Shown here: positions 34,803-43,366 of the stretch, in pieces
Numbering within the stretch: the first letter of the stretch is position 1
How the letters are laid out: every line of letters begins with the position of its first letter
Assembly (NCBI RefSeq): GCF_008124865.1
Contig: NZ_VNHY01000004.1
Location: 248,001-312,000 of the forward strand
DNA: 64,000 nucleotides
Direction: 5' to 3'
Origin: Fodinibius salinus
GTDB lineage: Bacteria; Bacteroidota; Rhodothermia; Balneolales; Balneolaceae
Translations under genes and position numbers: made by a program
Notes under the pieces: model-generated
The model's database searches: none
What the model was told of the DNA's origin: nothing
Seen by the model: the letters and a program-made list of their open reading frames with translations, nothing else

Positions 34803-37301
34803 TCAATCGTTATCCGGATTCAAAATATTTTCGATACGCTGTTCCGCATCCGTTAAGTGGACATATGTTGCCCGATCATCGATGCGACTTTTCGTATCCT
34901 GGATATCACTAAGCAACAATTCTAGCTGGTTGCGCACAATGGGCCGAATATCAGACTGGCTGACATCCACATCCGTCCAGCCGTAGAATTCTTTGAGCTC
35001 ATCGGGAATATCAGGCAGTTCTTCGGTCATCAAATATTCCATCCGTTCGATATACGCTCGCTGCAAATTTCGACGGTGCACGCCAATAGCATCATTATCA
35101 TCGAGCTCGCTCCATATTCCATTACGAACATCATCCATCATCTCAAACGCATCGTACGTATTTTGGGAGGACCGGGCATCAAACTCTATAAGCCGGGCGA
35201 TACGCTGCGGATCAGTCACATCATCAAGTACGCCAGCCTGTGCACTGCGCAAATTGTCAACAACCGTTGATTGATTAACACGGCTTAGAATATCCTCATT
35301 GAGCATCCAGCTAGGAGTATTAAATGCATAATCAACAAGGAAATTCATAGCTCGCTGCTGTGTTCGTTCTGGCACAAATTCATAAACCGGCCCATCTTGG
35401 TCATAGGTCTTGTTGTTTTCATAAACTCCGCCAATATTTTTAGTGACGTGTCCCATATACCGGTTCCATTGGCCTACAATATTTCTATACAGCTCTTCGA
35501 GCTCCTGGTAATTAGCACCTTCGCGGTCAGTCCATTCCACAAGATTAGCGGTGATACGCTTGAGATTAGCAATCCCTAACTCACTTGCTTTCATTGCATC
35601 GTTACCGAGATCCTCATTTTGAGCGCGGGGGTCAATCTTGCTGGCTGTTTGCTTGCCATAAAAATAACGGGGATCGTCTGCACGTTCGCGGGTCCACTCG
35701 TTTAGCTTCGCTTCTTTTTCTTCCTTGCTCATACTGTCCGGGAACCAAGTATATCCCCATTTAACAGCCCACTTATCATATTTACCGATAGCAGGATGAA
35801 AACTCTTCACCCCATCGCCAGGCTGAGCAATATAATTGAAGCGAGCATAATCCATAATAGAAGGAGCCGTACCGTGCTCGGCTGTAAATGAAGGCGACCG
35901 AAGTGAATCTACCGGATAAGCATAGCTGGAACCGTAATTATGCGGCAGGCCGAGCGTATGACCAACCTCGTGCGAAGACACAAAACGGATTAATTCGCCC
36001 ATTACATCATCCTTAAAATGAGCGGCGCGCGCATCGGGATTGGTAGCCGCCGTCTGCACGAAATACCAGTTGCGGAGCAGGTTCATTACGTTGTGATACC
36101 AGCCGATATCGCTTTCCAGAATTTGGCCACTTCGCGGATCATGCACATGAGGACCGTAAGCGTTCTGAATATCAGAAGCAAAATAACGGATTACCGAATA
36201 GCGCGCATCTTCGGGACTCCAATTGGGATTCTCTTCTTCTGAGGGCGGATCTTTGGCAATAATTGCGTTCTTAAATCCGGCCGCCTCAAAAGCTTCTTGC
36301 CAATCCTCGACACCTTCTTTTAAATACGGTCTCCATTTTTTAGGCGTTGCCGGATCGATATAATAGACAATAGGGTTGACCGGCTCCACCAACTCACCAT
36401 TCATATAGGCTTCCTTATCCTTGGGTACTAACTTATAGCGCGTGATATGCTGTACTTTTTTAGCCTTATGTGCTTTGGTTCCATAATCCGTCTGTTGCAC
36501 ACTAAAATAACCCACTCGCTGGTCGTAGGAACGAGTATCCATTTTTTCATTCGGCAATAAGACCATACTGTGGTTGACCTCAAGCGAAATAGTACCCGTT
36601 GAAGAACTTGATGGGGGATTACTGGCCTGATAAGTTAACCAGTTGCGTGCTTCAATATTTTCGGGATAGCTATTGATATGATCAATGTATGAGCGGTCGG
36701 TATCCAAACGCCGTACCCGGTACGCTTCGCGGCGACCACTTTGTAAGCCCAAAGCGGGAATATCCGTGGAGTAAAGATCGGTTACATCAATAACCACGCC
36801 GGAAGAATCTTCGCCCAACGATTTGATATCAAATGAAGCAATGATAGGCTCAAAGTTAGAATTTCGCACAGCCTCATACACTGGTAAAGAATCTTTTGCT
36901 ACATTTTCATACGAAACATGACGAAGCAAGATTTCATCATCTTTTTTCTGCCAACGAACAACTTGTGTATTAAGCTTTTCACCGCCGTACCCAATTTCGT
37001 TTTGTGTTTCGGCGATGCGCGATACTAGCAGCATTTCTCGACTCAGCAGGGAATCGGGAATTTCATAAAAGAAATCGGAATCAATTTTATGTACGTCAAA
37101 AAGACCCTCGTCGGATTCCGCCTCATCGGTTATTACCTCACTGTAAGGCTTCATACCATCTTCTGAGCCGGGCGGGCCTCCTCTTTTAGATTTTCTTGAT
37201 GATTGTTGTGTTCCTTCGGACGTGGCACAAGAAACTATAAAACAAGCTCCCAACGCCATAAGACCGATCATTTTACAGTAGTGCGCAATCGATTTTCTCA
37301 T
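34803..37301 (-). CDS. Zinc-dependent metalloprotease lipoprotein (DUF5117/DUF4953 type)
   Basis: An 832-residue secreted zinc metalloprotease. The signal ends in FIVSC, giving a lipidated Cys. A short Lys/Gly-rich linker precedes the DUF5118 and DUF5117-like N-terminal regions (residues about 50-330, ISLEVNHSMVLLPNEKMDTR, YFSVQQTDYG) and a catalytic domain with HEVGHTLGLPHNYG around 440-455, the metzincin-like HExxHxxGxxH. The C-terminus (DUF4953 type) is helical (YIERMEYLMTEELPDIPDEL). This family is common in Bacteroidota and often annotated simply as zinc-dependent metalloprotease. Target proteins are unknown. Single gene, closed by its own terminator. Confidence 0.9.
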   Translation of the reverse strand: MRKSIAHYCKMIGLMALGACFIVSCATSEGTQQSSRKSKRGGPPGSEDGMKPYSEVITDEAESDEGLFDVHKIDSDFFYEIPDSLLSREMLLVSRIAETQNEIGYGGEKLNTQVVRWQKKDDEILLRHVSYENVAKDSLPVYEAVRNSNFEPIIASFDIKSLGEDSSGVVIDVTDLYSTDIPALGLQSGRREAYRVRRLDTDRSYIDHINSYPENIEARNWLTYQASNPPSSSSTGTISLEVNHSMVLLPNEKMDTRSYDQRVGYFSVQQTDYGTKAHKAKKVQHITRYKLVPKDKEAYMNGELVEPVNPIVYYIDPATPKKWRPYLKEGVEDWQEAFEAAGFKNAIIAKDPPSEEENPNWSPEDARYSVIRYFASDIQNAYGPHVHDPRSGQILESDIGWYHNVMNLLRNWYFVQTAATNPDARAAHFKDDVMGELIRFVSSHEVGHTLGLPHNYGSSYAYPVDSLRSPSFTAEHGTAPSIMDYARFNYIAQPGDGVKSFHPAIGKYDKWAVKWGYTWFPDSMSKEEKEAKLNEWTRERADDPRYFYGKQTASKIDPRAQNEDLGNDAMKASELGIANLKRITANLVEWTDREGANYQELEELYRNIVGQWNRYMGHVTKNIGGVYENNKTYDQDGPVYEFVPERTQQRAMNFLVDYAFNTPSWMLNEDILSRVNQSTVVDNLRSAQAGVLDDVTDPQRIARLIEFDARSSQNTYDAFEMMDDVRNGIWSELDDNDAIGVHRRNLQRAYIERMEYLMTEELPDIPDELKEFYGWTDVDVSQSDIRPIVRNQLELLLSDIQDTKSRIDDRATYVHLTDAEQRIENILNPDND

Positions 37302-37502
37302 AATACGTTCGTTGTATAAGTTAAACTTTAAGTGTTAAGGCAATAAGTACTATATGATGAGGTAAAGAGCTAAAGAATTATTAGCCATAAAATCAATTAA
37401 CATTTTACTTTATTAAATTCATAAAACTAGCCGTGTCGAAACTAGTTATAATCCCAAACCTTTCTTACCTTTTACCAGTAACATGCAATAAACGGAGTCT
37501 CT

Positions 37503-38108
37503 TTGGAACATCTTCTTTACTTCTTTAAGGATTTAAAAAAAGTGGGTGCTGTTGCCCCCAGCTCTAAATTTTTAGCTAAAAATCTGATTGCAAAGCTACC
37601 GCAAAAAATTGCCGGTAATGAGTGTCCACCACTTAATATTTTAGAAATTGGAGCAGGTACCGGCCCCCTCACCAAACAGATTGTAAAACATTTACGACCT
37701 AGCGATCAACTTGATGTTGTTGAAATCCATAAAAAGTTTTTCCAGATCGTTAAAACAACCTATCGGCAAAAAAATATAACTGCCTACCATCGTGATATTC
37801 TCAAGTTTGAACCTGCCCGGAAATACGACTTTATCTTTTCGAGCCTTCCTTACGAAAATATGCCGGAAGATGTTAGCCGCAATATCTGGGAAAAAAAGCT
37901 TAATCTCTGTAAATCAGGTGGCCATATCAGCTATTTTAAATATGTGAAGTTCCGTAATTTCAAAAATGATTTTGAGGAACAAGTAGTTAACAAATACGGT
38001 CAAGAAAAAAAGTTTGTATTTTTGAATATCCCACCGGCTAAAGTTTACACCCTTCAAGTTGATGACAACAAGAATTTACCTATAATTGAAAAAACAAATA
38101 TTGCCTGA
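37503..38108 (+). CDS. SAM-dependent methyltransferase, phospholipid N-methyltransferase-like
   Basis: A 201-residue class I methyltransferase. It begins EHLLYFFKDLKKVGAVAPSS, the start shared with PmtA-like phospholipid N-methyltransferases and their KsgA/ErmB relatives, and has the SAM motif ILEIGAGTGPLTKQIV, then VVEIHKKFFQ and FIFSSLPYENMP. The start codon is TTG at 37503, preceded by CGGAG; no ATG fits the conserved N-terminus. The likely substrate is phosphatidylethanolamine, but rRNA-adenine relatives cannot be excluded. It ends next to a convergent small membrane gene. Confidence 0.75.
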   Translation: MEHLLYFFKDLKKVGAVAPSSKFLAKNLIAKLPQKIAGNECPPLNILEIGAGTGPLTKQIVKHLRPSDQLDVVEIHKKFFQIVKTTYRQKNITAYHRDILKFEPARKYDFIFSSLPYENMPEDVSRNIWEKKLNLCKSGGHISYFKYVKFRNFKNDFEEQVVNKYGQEKKFVFLNIPPAKVYTLQVDDNKNLPIIEKTNIA

Positions 38109-38426
38109 TTAGAAAAAGCCGAGATTCAATACTGAAAGAATAAGGCTGAATAACAACGCCCATCCCCAGTGATCGATTTTTAAGCCGTCAAGCAATCCAT
38201 CCACAATCATCAGCATAAAAGCATTAATCACTAAAATAAATAAGCCAAAAGTGATGATGGTTAGTGGTAGTGCCAAAAATGAAATAATAGGTTTTACGAA
38301 GGTATTAACAATAGCCAGTAAAATAACTGTAGCTAACGCTGTAAAAAAGCTATTAAGATGTACTCCTTTTAACAGAGAGCCGATAAGAAAAATACCAACT
38401 GTATTAATCAAGAGAGATAAAATCAT
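38109..38426 (-). CDS. Phage holin IV-like small membrane protein (PF04020 type)
   Basis: A 105-residue protein with four hydrophobic segments (ILSLLINTVGIFLIGSLLKG, FTALATVILLAIVNTFVKPI, FLALPLTIITFGLFILVINA, WGWALLFSLILSVLNLGFF). The NTFVKPIISFLALPLTI and ALLFSLILSVLN patterns match the widespread membrane 4-TMS family (YvlD/phage-holin-IV-like). Function is not established. It converges on the methyltransferase gene with no gap between stops. Confidence 0.88.
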   Translation of the reverse strand: MILSLLINTVGIFLIGSLLKGVHLNSFFTALATVILLAIVNTFVKPIISFLALPLTIITFGLFILVINAFMLMIVDGLLDGLKIDHWGWALLFSLILSVLNLGFF

Positions 38427-38521
38427 CGTCCGTACTGTAATTTCGTTCTATTTTTTTACTGTACGGATACGACAGAAAATTGTTACTCTCCAAATAATTT
38501 AACTATCTCTGGATTTGTCGC

Positions 38522-38881
38522 TTATGATTTTAACTCTTCAACTTTCTGGGCCAGCTCATCAAATGCCTGGTTGCAAATTTTCACAAAGGCAGGCACCTTT
38601 TCATCAAGTATTCCTTCCGGATCTTTATCTTCGGCTGCCTTTTCAATCGCAATAATAGGCTCTTGCCCTTCTGTCATACCCATATATCCAATGTTAGGCT
38701 TTATTTTATGGGCCAGATCTGCAAGATCTTCGTAGGCTCGTTTGGCATGTAGCTCTTGCATATCATCAAGAGTACCGGGAATATCTTCCAGAAAAGCTTC
38801 TACCGTTTCGATGATGATGGAATCATCACCCATTGACATTTCGTGTAAGGTTGACAGGTCTGTAATATTTTCTTTTGGCAC
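38522..38881 (-). CDS. Histidine phosphotransfer (HPt) protein
   Basis: A 119-residue stand-alone HPt domain. GTG at 38881 is preferred because the DLSTLHEMSMGDDSIIIETV helix is the normal start of the fold and CGGAGA lies upstream. The phosphoacceptor is His58 in DLAHKIKPNIGYMG. It would relay phosphate between a hybrid histidine kinase and a response regulator; no partner gene adjoins. Confidence 0.87.
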   Translation of the reverse strand: MPKENITDLSTLHEMSMGDDSIIIETVEAFLEDIPGTLDDMQELHAKRAYEDLADLAHKIKPNIGYMGMTEGQEPIIAIEKAAEDKDPEGILDEKVPAFVKICNQAFDELAQKVEELKS

Positions 38882-38967
38882 AGAATTGGTCTCCGTTAGG
38901 AATTTTATTGTTTACCAGATCATTAAGATGATCAGAATGTACATAAAATTCCTGTCAATAGGAACCT

Positions 38968-39042
38968 TTAACCCGTGAGCATAACAATGCCGATAAGAAT
39001 TAAGATTGTGACCTTAAAAATTATTGCCTTCCAATTCTTCAT
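38968..39042 (-). CDS. Possible 24-residue membrane peptide
   Basis: ATG 39042 opens MKNWKAIIFKVTILILIGIV followed by MLTG and a stop, a basic head and one hydrophobic helix. It lies in the 515-bp gap between glmS and the HPt gene and may be co-directional with it. There is no homology to support it, and such short frames arise by chance in AT-rich DNA. The rest of the gap (38882-39396) shows only the inverted repeat at 39206-39242. Confidence 0.25.
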   Translation of the reverse strand: MKNWKAIIFKVTILILIGIVMLTG

Positions 39043-39205
39043 TTTTTACATCTCTAATAAAAATATGATTAAAATTTTCTAATAAAGGAGCTGATTGATA
39101 ACGATAAGCAATTAACTTTTCAAGTTCTCCACATTATCTGAATTACTTACGATAATCTTCCCCCTGCTTATACAAGAGTAATCAGGAAGGCAATTGTTAC
39201 ACATA

Positions 39206-39242
39206 TTTTCTTTAAAAGATGTAAAATATCTTTTAAAGAAAA
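39206..39242. repeat. Perfect 15-bp AT-rich inverted repeat
   Basis: TTTTCTTTAAAAGAT (39206-39220) and its exact inverse ATCTTTTAAAGAAAA (39228-39242) flank GTAAAAT. It sits downstream of glmS on the minus strand. No U run follows on either strand, so a classic terminator is doubtful. Confidence 0.5.
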
Positions 39243-39396
39243 ATAGTTATCCACAATTACATAAATACAGAACAGGCAGTTAACTCAACAGGGTAGTGAT
39301 CTATTGTCTATAACAGTTTCCAGAGGTTATAGCGTTTTATCAGTACTCCCTGTTGTCAAAAGAGAGTTGCAAGATTCTTCAAAAAGATAGAAGGAT

Positions 39397-41232
39397 CTAT
39401 TCAACGGTCACACTTTTTGCCAAATTACGAGGCTGATCGACATTACAACCACGATTGACCGCGATATAATATGATAACAGCTGCAACGGTATTGCTGTTA
39501 GTAGCGGGGAAAGGCAATCCTCCGTTTCGGGAATAGGACAGGAAAATTCTGAAAGGTTAATAACTTCTTCATTTTCTTCTCCAGTTATGGAAATAATACG
39601 TCCTTCCCGTGCTTTCACTTCCTCAATATTACTGATCATCTTATCATTCGTATGATCTGTAGCCGCAACAACTACGACCGGCATCATTTCATCAATTAAT
39701 GCAATGGGACCGTGCTTCATCTCTGCAGCAGGATAGCCCTCTGCATGAATATATGAAATTTCTTTTAGTTTTAGCGCGCCTTCTAACGCAGCCGGAAAAT
39801 TATAGGTTCGTCCCAGGTATAAAAAGTTGGGAGCATAAGAAAACAGCTTGGCCATATCTTTAATAGAGTCGCTATGCTCTAAAATTTCTTCTACCTTCCC
39901 AGGAATTTCATTGAGTTCATGAATAAGTTTCTTTGCATACTCTTGATCAATTGTACCTCGTTTTTGCCCCAGCAGGATAGCCATCATCACCAGCACCGAC
40001 ACCTGCGTAGTAAATGCCTTTGTTGAAGCCACTCCAATTTCTGGTCCCGCATGCGTATAAACGCCGGCATCAGTATCACGGGCAATAGTTGATCCCACAA
40101 CATTACATACCCCCAATGACAATGCGCCACGTTCTTGGGCCGTACGTAAAGCGGCGAGGGTATCAGCTGTCTCACCACTTTGAGAAATAACGAGCATGAC
40201 ATCATCTTCATCAATCAGTGCTTCGCGATACCGAAACTCCGAGGCATATTCAACTTCCACCGGCAATTTTGCAAGATGTTCAAACAGGTATTCAGCTACC
40301 AATCCCGCATGCCAACTCGTTCCACAAGCGGCAATAATGAGTCGATCGGCATCAACAAGTTTATCAATCTGGTCTGCAATGCCACCCAGATGAATGGTAT
40401 CATCTTCGAGATTTAGGCGCCCACGCAAACAGTCAGAGATAGCACGGGGCTGTTCAAAAATCTCTTTGAGCATAAAGTGCGGATATCCCCTCTTTTCAAT
40501 TTCTTCTACACTCATGGCAAGCTCATGCACCTCTTTCGTAAGCTCTTCATCTTCTATGGTTTTAACATCGTACCCATCTTTATTCACAATAGCCATTTCA
40601 CCATCATCCAAGTAAACCACCTGCTTGGTATGTTCTACGATGGGAGAGGCATCAGAAGCCACGAACATTTCGCCATCACCGATACCCAACAATAGCGGAG
40701 AACCTTTTCGAGCTACAATCATTTGGTCAGGTTCTTCAATATTCAGAATCGCTAACCCATACGTGCCTACCACCTGTTGCAAGGCAAGCTGCACCGCCTG
40801 CTCAAATGTCCCATTCCCCTGCTCATAAATTTCTTCAATAAGCTGAGCTACAACTTCGGTATCTGTTTCAGACTTAAATGTACGACCCTTGTTCTCAAGC
40901 TCTTTCTTGAGCGAGCTGTAATTTTCTATAATCCCATTATGAACAAGAGCAATTTTTCCAGACTCACTGACGTGCGGGTGAGAATTTATGTCATTAGGCG
41001 CTCCGTGCGTCGCCCATCGGGTATGACCAATACCTATAACACCTTTTATAGGGTCGGCTTTAAGCTTATCTTTAAGATTCTGAACTTTACCTTCGCCCTT
41101 CTTAATATCCATCTGCCCGTTCATCAATGCAATACCGGCAGAATCATATCCGCGATACTCAAGTCGCTCAAGCCCTTTAATAATAATATCACTTGCCTGT
41201 TTTTCTCCTACATATCCAACAATTCCACACAT
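39397..41232 (-). CDS. glmS: Glutamine-fructose-6-phosphate aminotransferase
   Basis: A 611-residue enzyme making glucosamine-6-phosphate, first step to UDP-GlcNAc for peptidoglycan and lipopolysaccharide. The N-terminal glutaminase domain starts with the catalytic Cys2 (MCGIVGYVG), HTRWATHGAPND and SETDTEVVAQLIEE; the two SIS sugar-isomerase domains contain IAACGTSWHAGLVA, ISQSGETADTLAA and the C-terminal LAKSVTVE. The gene is divergent from a GlmU-like nucleotidyltransferase, about 100 bp away, fitting the same pathway. No glmS ribozyme is recognisable in the short leader. Confidence 0.97.
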   Translation of the reverse strand: MCGIVGYVGEKQASDIIIKGLERLEYRGYDSAGIALMNGQMDIKKGEGKVQNLKDKLKADPIKGVIGIGHTRWATHGAPNDINSHPHVSESGKIALVHNGIIENYSSLKKELENKGRTFKSETDTEVVAQLIEEIYEQGNGTFEQAVQLALQQVVGTYGLAILNIEEPDQMIVARKGSPLLLGIGDGEMFVASDASPIVEHTKQVVYLDDGEMAIVNKDGYDVKTIEDEELTKEVHELAMSVEEIEKRGYPHFMLKEIFEQPRAISDCLRGRLNLEDDTIHLGGIADQIDKLVDADRLIIAACGTSWHAGLVAEYLFEHLAKLPVEVEYASEFRYREALIDEDDVMLVISQSGETADTLAALRTAQERGALSLGVCNVVGSTIARDTDAGVYTHAGPEIGVASTKAFTTQVSVLVMMAILLGQKRGTIDQEYAKKLIHELNEIPGKVEEILEHSDSIKDMAKLFSYAPNFLYLGRTYNFPAALEGALKLKEISYIHAEGYPAAEMKHGPIALIDEMMPVVVVAATDHTNDKMISNIEEVKAREGRIISITGEENEEVINLSEFSCPIPETEDCLSPLLTAIPLQLLSYYIAVNRGCNVDQPRNLAKSVTVE

Positions 41233-41368
41233 AAAATTACTCCAAAATTAGCATAACGATTTTTATTATACTGTCTCTCTCAGGAAACACTCAATGAAGG
41301 GTTAAAGTTACCATTCTGCAGGTTCTTATAAAAGAATGGTTCTCTTTAAAAACTTAGTCATTATCGAT

Positions 41369-42568
41369 ATGCAGATATGCTTTTTTGAGGATGATAGATG
41401 TGATGCTTTTCAACCACTGACTCTTACACGTCCCGTTGACAATCTGAGAATAGGCATCGATACCATCAGCGAAAAATGGAAAAAGGCACTGGGTACCAGC
41501 GCCAAAAGCCGGTTATTGCGAACCGAACTGGCTGAAGTGTTTTCTCGCGGAAAGATAGCAAGCAACGAGTCATGTCTTTGGATTAACAGTCGTTACTTAC
41601 CCAGCGATAACCTTGTTGAAAGAATTAAGGATCTTGGTGATGGCCAGTGCCTTAAACACAACAAAACCATTATTGCTGCTCGGGTAACCGGTAGTGACAG
41701 CAAACTATGGCACAAGAAAAACAGTCCTAACTTCAGCAACCTTTTTGTACTTGAATCACCGGATTTTACTTCCATTACGCATCTGTGGGACCTGCTACAA
41801 CTAAATGGACAAGAAATCGAACAAGACATTGCACGCTACACTATTCCCAAACCATCTAGTGGTACCAAAGCTGGTAATGTTGAACTACAACATCCAGAAA
41901 ATATTTACATCCAAGAAGGAGCCACTATTGAGTCCGGCTGTGTACTTATTGCTGATGACGGACCTATCTTTATTGGCAGAAATGCTACTGTCATGGCGGG
42001 CACTCACATTCGAGGACCGGCAGCTATTTGTAAAGATGCTGTTATCAAGATGGGTGCTAAAATATACGGAAATACTACAGTCGGTCCGGTATGCAAGGTA
42101 GGCGGTGAGGTTAATACTACTATCTTTCACTCATATTCCAATAAAGGCCATGACGGCTTTGTTGGCCACTCCCTCATTGGCCAGTGGTGTAACCTCGGAG
42201 CTGATACCAATACCTCAAACCTAAAAAATAATTACAGCTCGATCCGTATCAACAAATGGTCTGATCGCCAAGAAATAGAAACAGGACAACAATTTTTAGG
42301 CACTATTATGGGCGACCACTGCAAGACAGCAATAAACACTCAACTTAACACCGGCAGCATGTGCGGAGTATGCTGCAATATTTTCTCAGCTGATTTCCCT
42401 CCTAAGCTCATCCCCTCATTCAGCTGGGTCGGATCAAATGTGATTCAAACCTATAAGCTGGACAAAGCCTTTGAAGCAATGGAAGCGATGATGCTTCGCC
42501 GGGATGTTCCGTTGACTGACGAATATCGACAAATGATGACGCAAATATTTGAAAGCCGAACCCCCTGA
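41369..42568 (+). CDS. GlmU-like sugar nucleotidyltransferase/acetyltransferase
   Basis: A 399-residue two-domain protein. The N-terminal half (CFFEDDRCDAFQPLTLTRPV, NLRIGIDTISEKW) is a divergent nucleotidyltransferase (GlmU N-like, NTP_transf_4), lacking the classical G-x-G-T-R-M motif. The C-terminal half is a left-handed beta helix of hexapeptide repeats (IYIQEGATIESGCVLIADDG, VGPVCKVGGEVNTTIFHSYS). The family is annotated as a putative UDP-GlcNAc pyrophosphorylase-related enzyme in Bacteroidota. ATG 41369 was chosen; 11 upstream codons do not fit the family. It is divergent from glmS. Confidence 0.85.
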   Translation: MQICFFEDDRCDAFQPLTLTRPVDNLRIGIDTISEKWKKALGTSAKSRLLRTELAEVFSRGKIASNESCLWINSRYLPSDNLVERIKDLGDGQCLKHNKTIIAARVTGSDSKLWHKKNSPNFSNLFVLESPDFTSITHLWDLLQLNGQEIEQDIARYTIPKPSSGTKAGNVELQHPENIYIQEGATIESGCVLIADDGPIFIGRNATVMAGTHIRGPAAICKDAVIKMGAKIYGNTTVGPVCKVGGEVNTTIFHSYSNKGHDGFVGHSLIGQWCNLGADTNTSNLKNNYSSIRINKWSDRQEIETGQQFLGTIMGDHCKTAINTQLNTGSMCGVCCNIFSADFPPKLIPSFSWVGSNVIQTYKLDKAFEAMEAMMLRRDVPLTDEYRQMMTQIFESRTP

Positions 42569-42792
42569 TTAAACCATTAACCCGGACCGAGCCTTTTGCT
42601 GGCAGAGGTCTAAATCAGATCATACTAAAAAAATAAAATTAAAAATAGGTATTGTGCTGTAATAGCCGTATCATTGCGTGTTACATTTAATTACCCACCT
42701 ACTAGTATATTTTTTTGGAACGACGCGTTTACTCAACTCCTTTCATCTGATACCACTCAATAGGTGTACACAAAGACACAATTATATATATT

Positions 42793-43008
42793 ATGGCACA
42801 AGGCAAAATAAAATTTTTCGACACACAAAAAGGATTTGGATTTATTGCACCGGATGACGGTGGTGATGACGTCTTCGTCCACAGAAATAATGTCGAAAGT
42901 TTAGACTACGACCAAGGACTTGAAGACAACGAAGCTGTTGAGTTCGACGTTGAAGAAACTCCTAAAGGATTAAGCGCTACTAACGTTCAAAGTTTGGACT
43001 ATAAGTAG
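42793..43008 (+). CDS. Cold-shock protein (CspA family)
   Basis: A 71-residue RNA/DNA-binding CSD protein: [20 protein letters not shown] and [13 protein letters not shown] contain the RNP1 (KGFGFIAP) and RNP2 (VFVHRN) motifs. It is about 220 bp from the previous gene, and the long AT-rich leader may be part of the mRNA, as for cold-shock genes, but no specific element is identified. Closed by a strong terminator. Confidence 0.95.
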   Translation: MAQGKIKFFDTQKGFGFIAPDDGGDDVFVHRNNVESLDYDQGLEDNEAVEFDVEETPKGLSATNVQSLDYK

Positions 43009-43034
43009 TATTAAAAGTTTTTTTCGACTTTTTA

Positions 43035-43062
43035 AAAGCTCGCTTTTTAAGCGGGCTTTTTT
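43035..43062 (+). terminator. Terminator after cold-shock gene
   Basis: AAAGCTCGCTT (43035-43045) pairs with AAGCGGGCTTT (43049-43059) with a 3-nt loop and one G-U pair, followed by T residues. Confidence 0.85.
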
Positions 43063-43160
43063 TATTTGGTGATAAATTTAATTTCCCCCTCTTATTTTTA
43101 CTGCCATCATAACAGCTAATTTTCAGCTGGTGGCGGTTTCAAATTTATTACGAAATGTCC

Positions 43161-43168
43161 TATATTTG
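43161..43168 (+). promoter_or_regulatory. Bacteroidota-type -7 promoter element of tRNA-Leu
   Basis: TATATTTG matches the TAnnTTTG consensus of Bacteroidota housekeeping promoters and lies 15 bp before the tRNA 5' end. No good -33 TTG was found at the usual spacing. Confidence 0.55.
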
Positions 43169-43183
43169 GAACCGCATAAAAAT

Positions 43184-43267
43184 GCCCAAGTGGCGGAATT
43201 GGTAGACGCGCATGCTTCAGGTGCATGTGGGGTTCTCCCCGTGAAGGTTCGAGTCCTTTCTTGGGCA
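43184..43267 (+). tRNA. tRNA-Leu(CAG)
   Basis: The acceptor stem is GCCCAAG (43184-43190) with CTTGGGC (43260-43266) and discriminator A at 43267. The anticodon arm CATGC-TTCAGGT-GCATG gives CAG (43218-43220), decoding CUG. A long variable arm (GGGGTTCTCCCC) marks it as class II leucine tRNA; the T arm contains GGTTCGAGTCC. CCA is not encoded. 84 nt. Confidence 0.97.
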
Positions 43268-43310
43268 CTCAAACCCTTGCAAGGTTTTTTAGGATATAAT
43301 ATTATAGATG

Positions 43311-43340
43311 GGAGTTTCCGAAAAGGGATACTCCTTTTTT
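43311..43340 (+). terminator. Terminator after tRNA-Leu
   Basis: GGAGTTTCC pairs with GGATACTCC (one mismatch) around a small loop, followed by TTTTTT. A weaker AAACC/GGTTT hairpin with T run lies nearer the tRNA at 43271-43290. Confidence 0.7.
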
Positions 43341-43366
43341 ATTGAGAAAAAATATTGAGTACCCTC

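Noticed and set aside
39206-39242. Intrinsic terminator for glmS
   Set aside because: Arms are AT-rich and no U tract follows on the minus strand.
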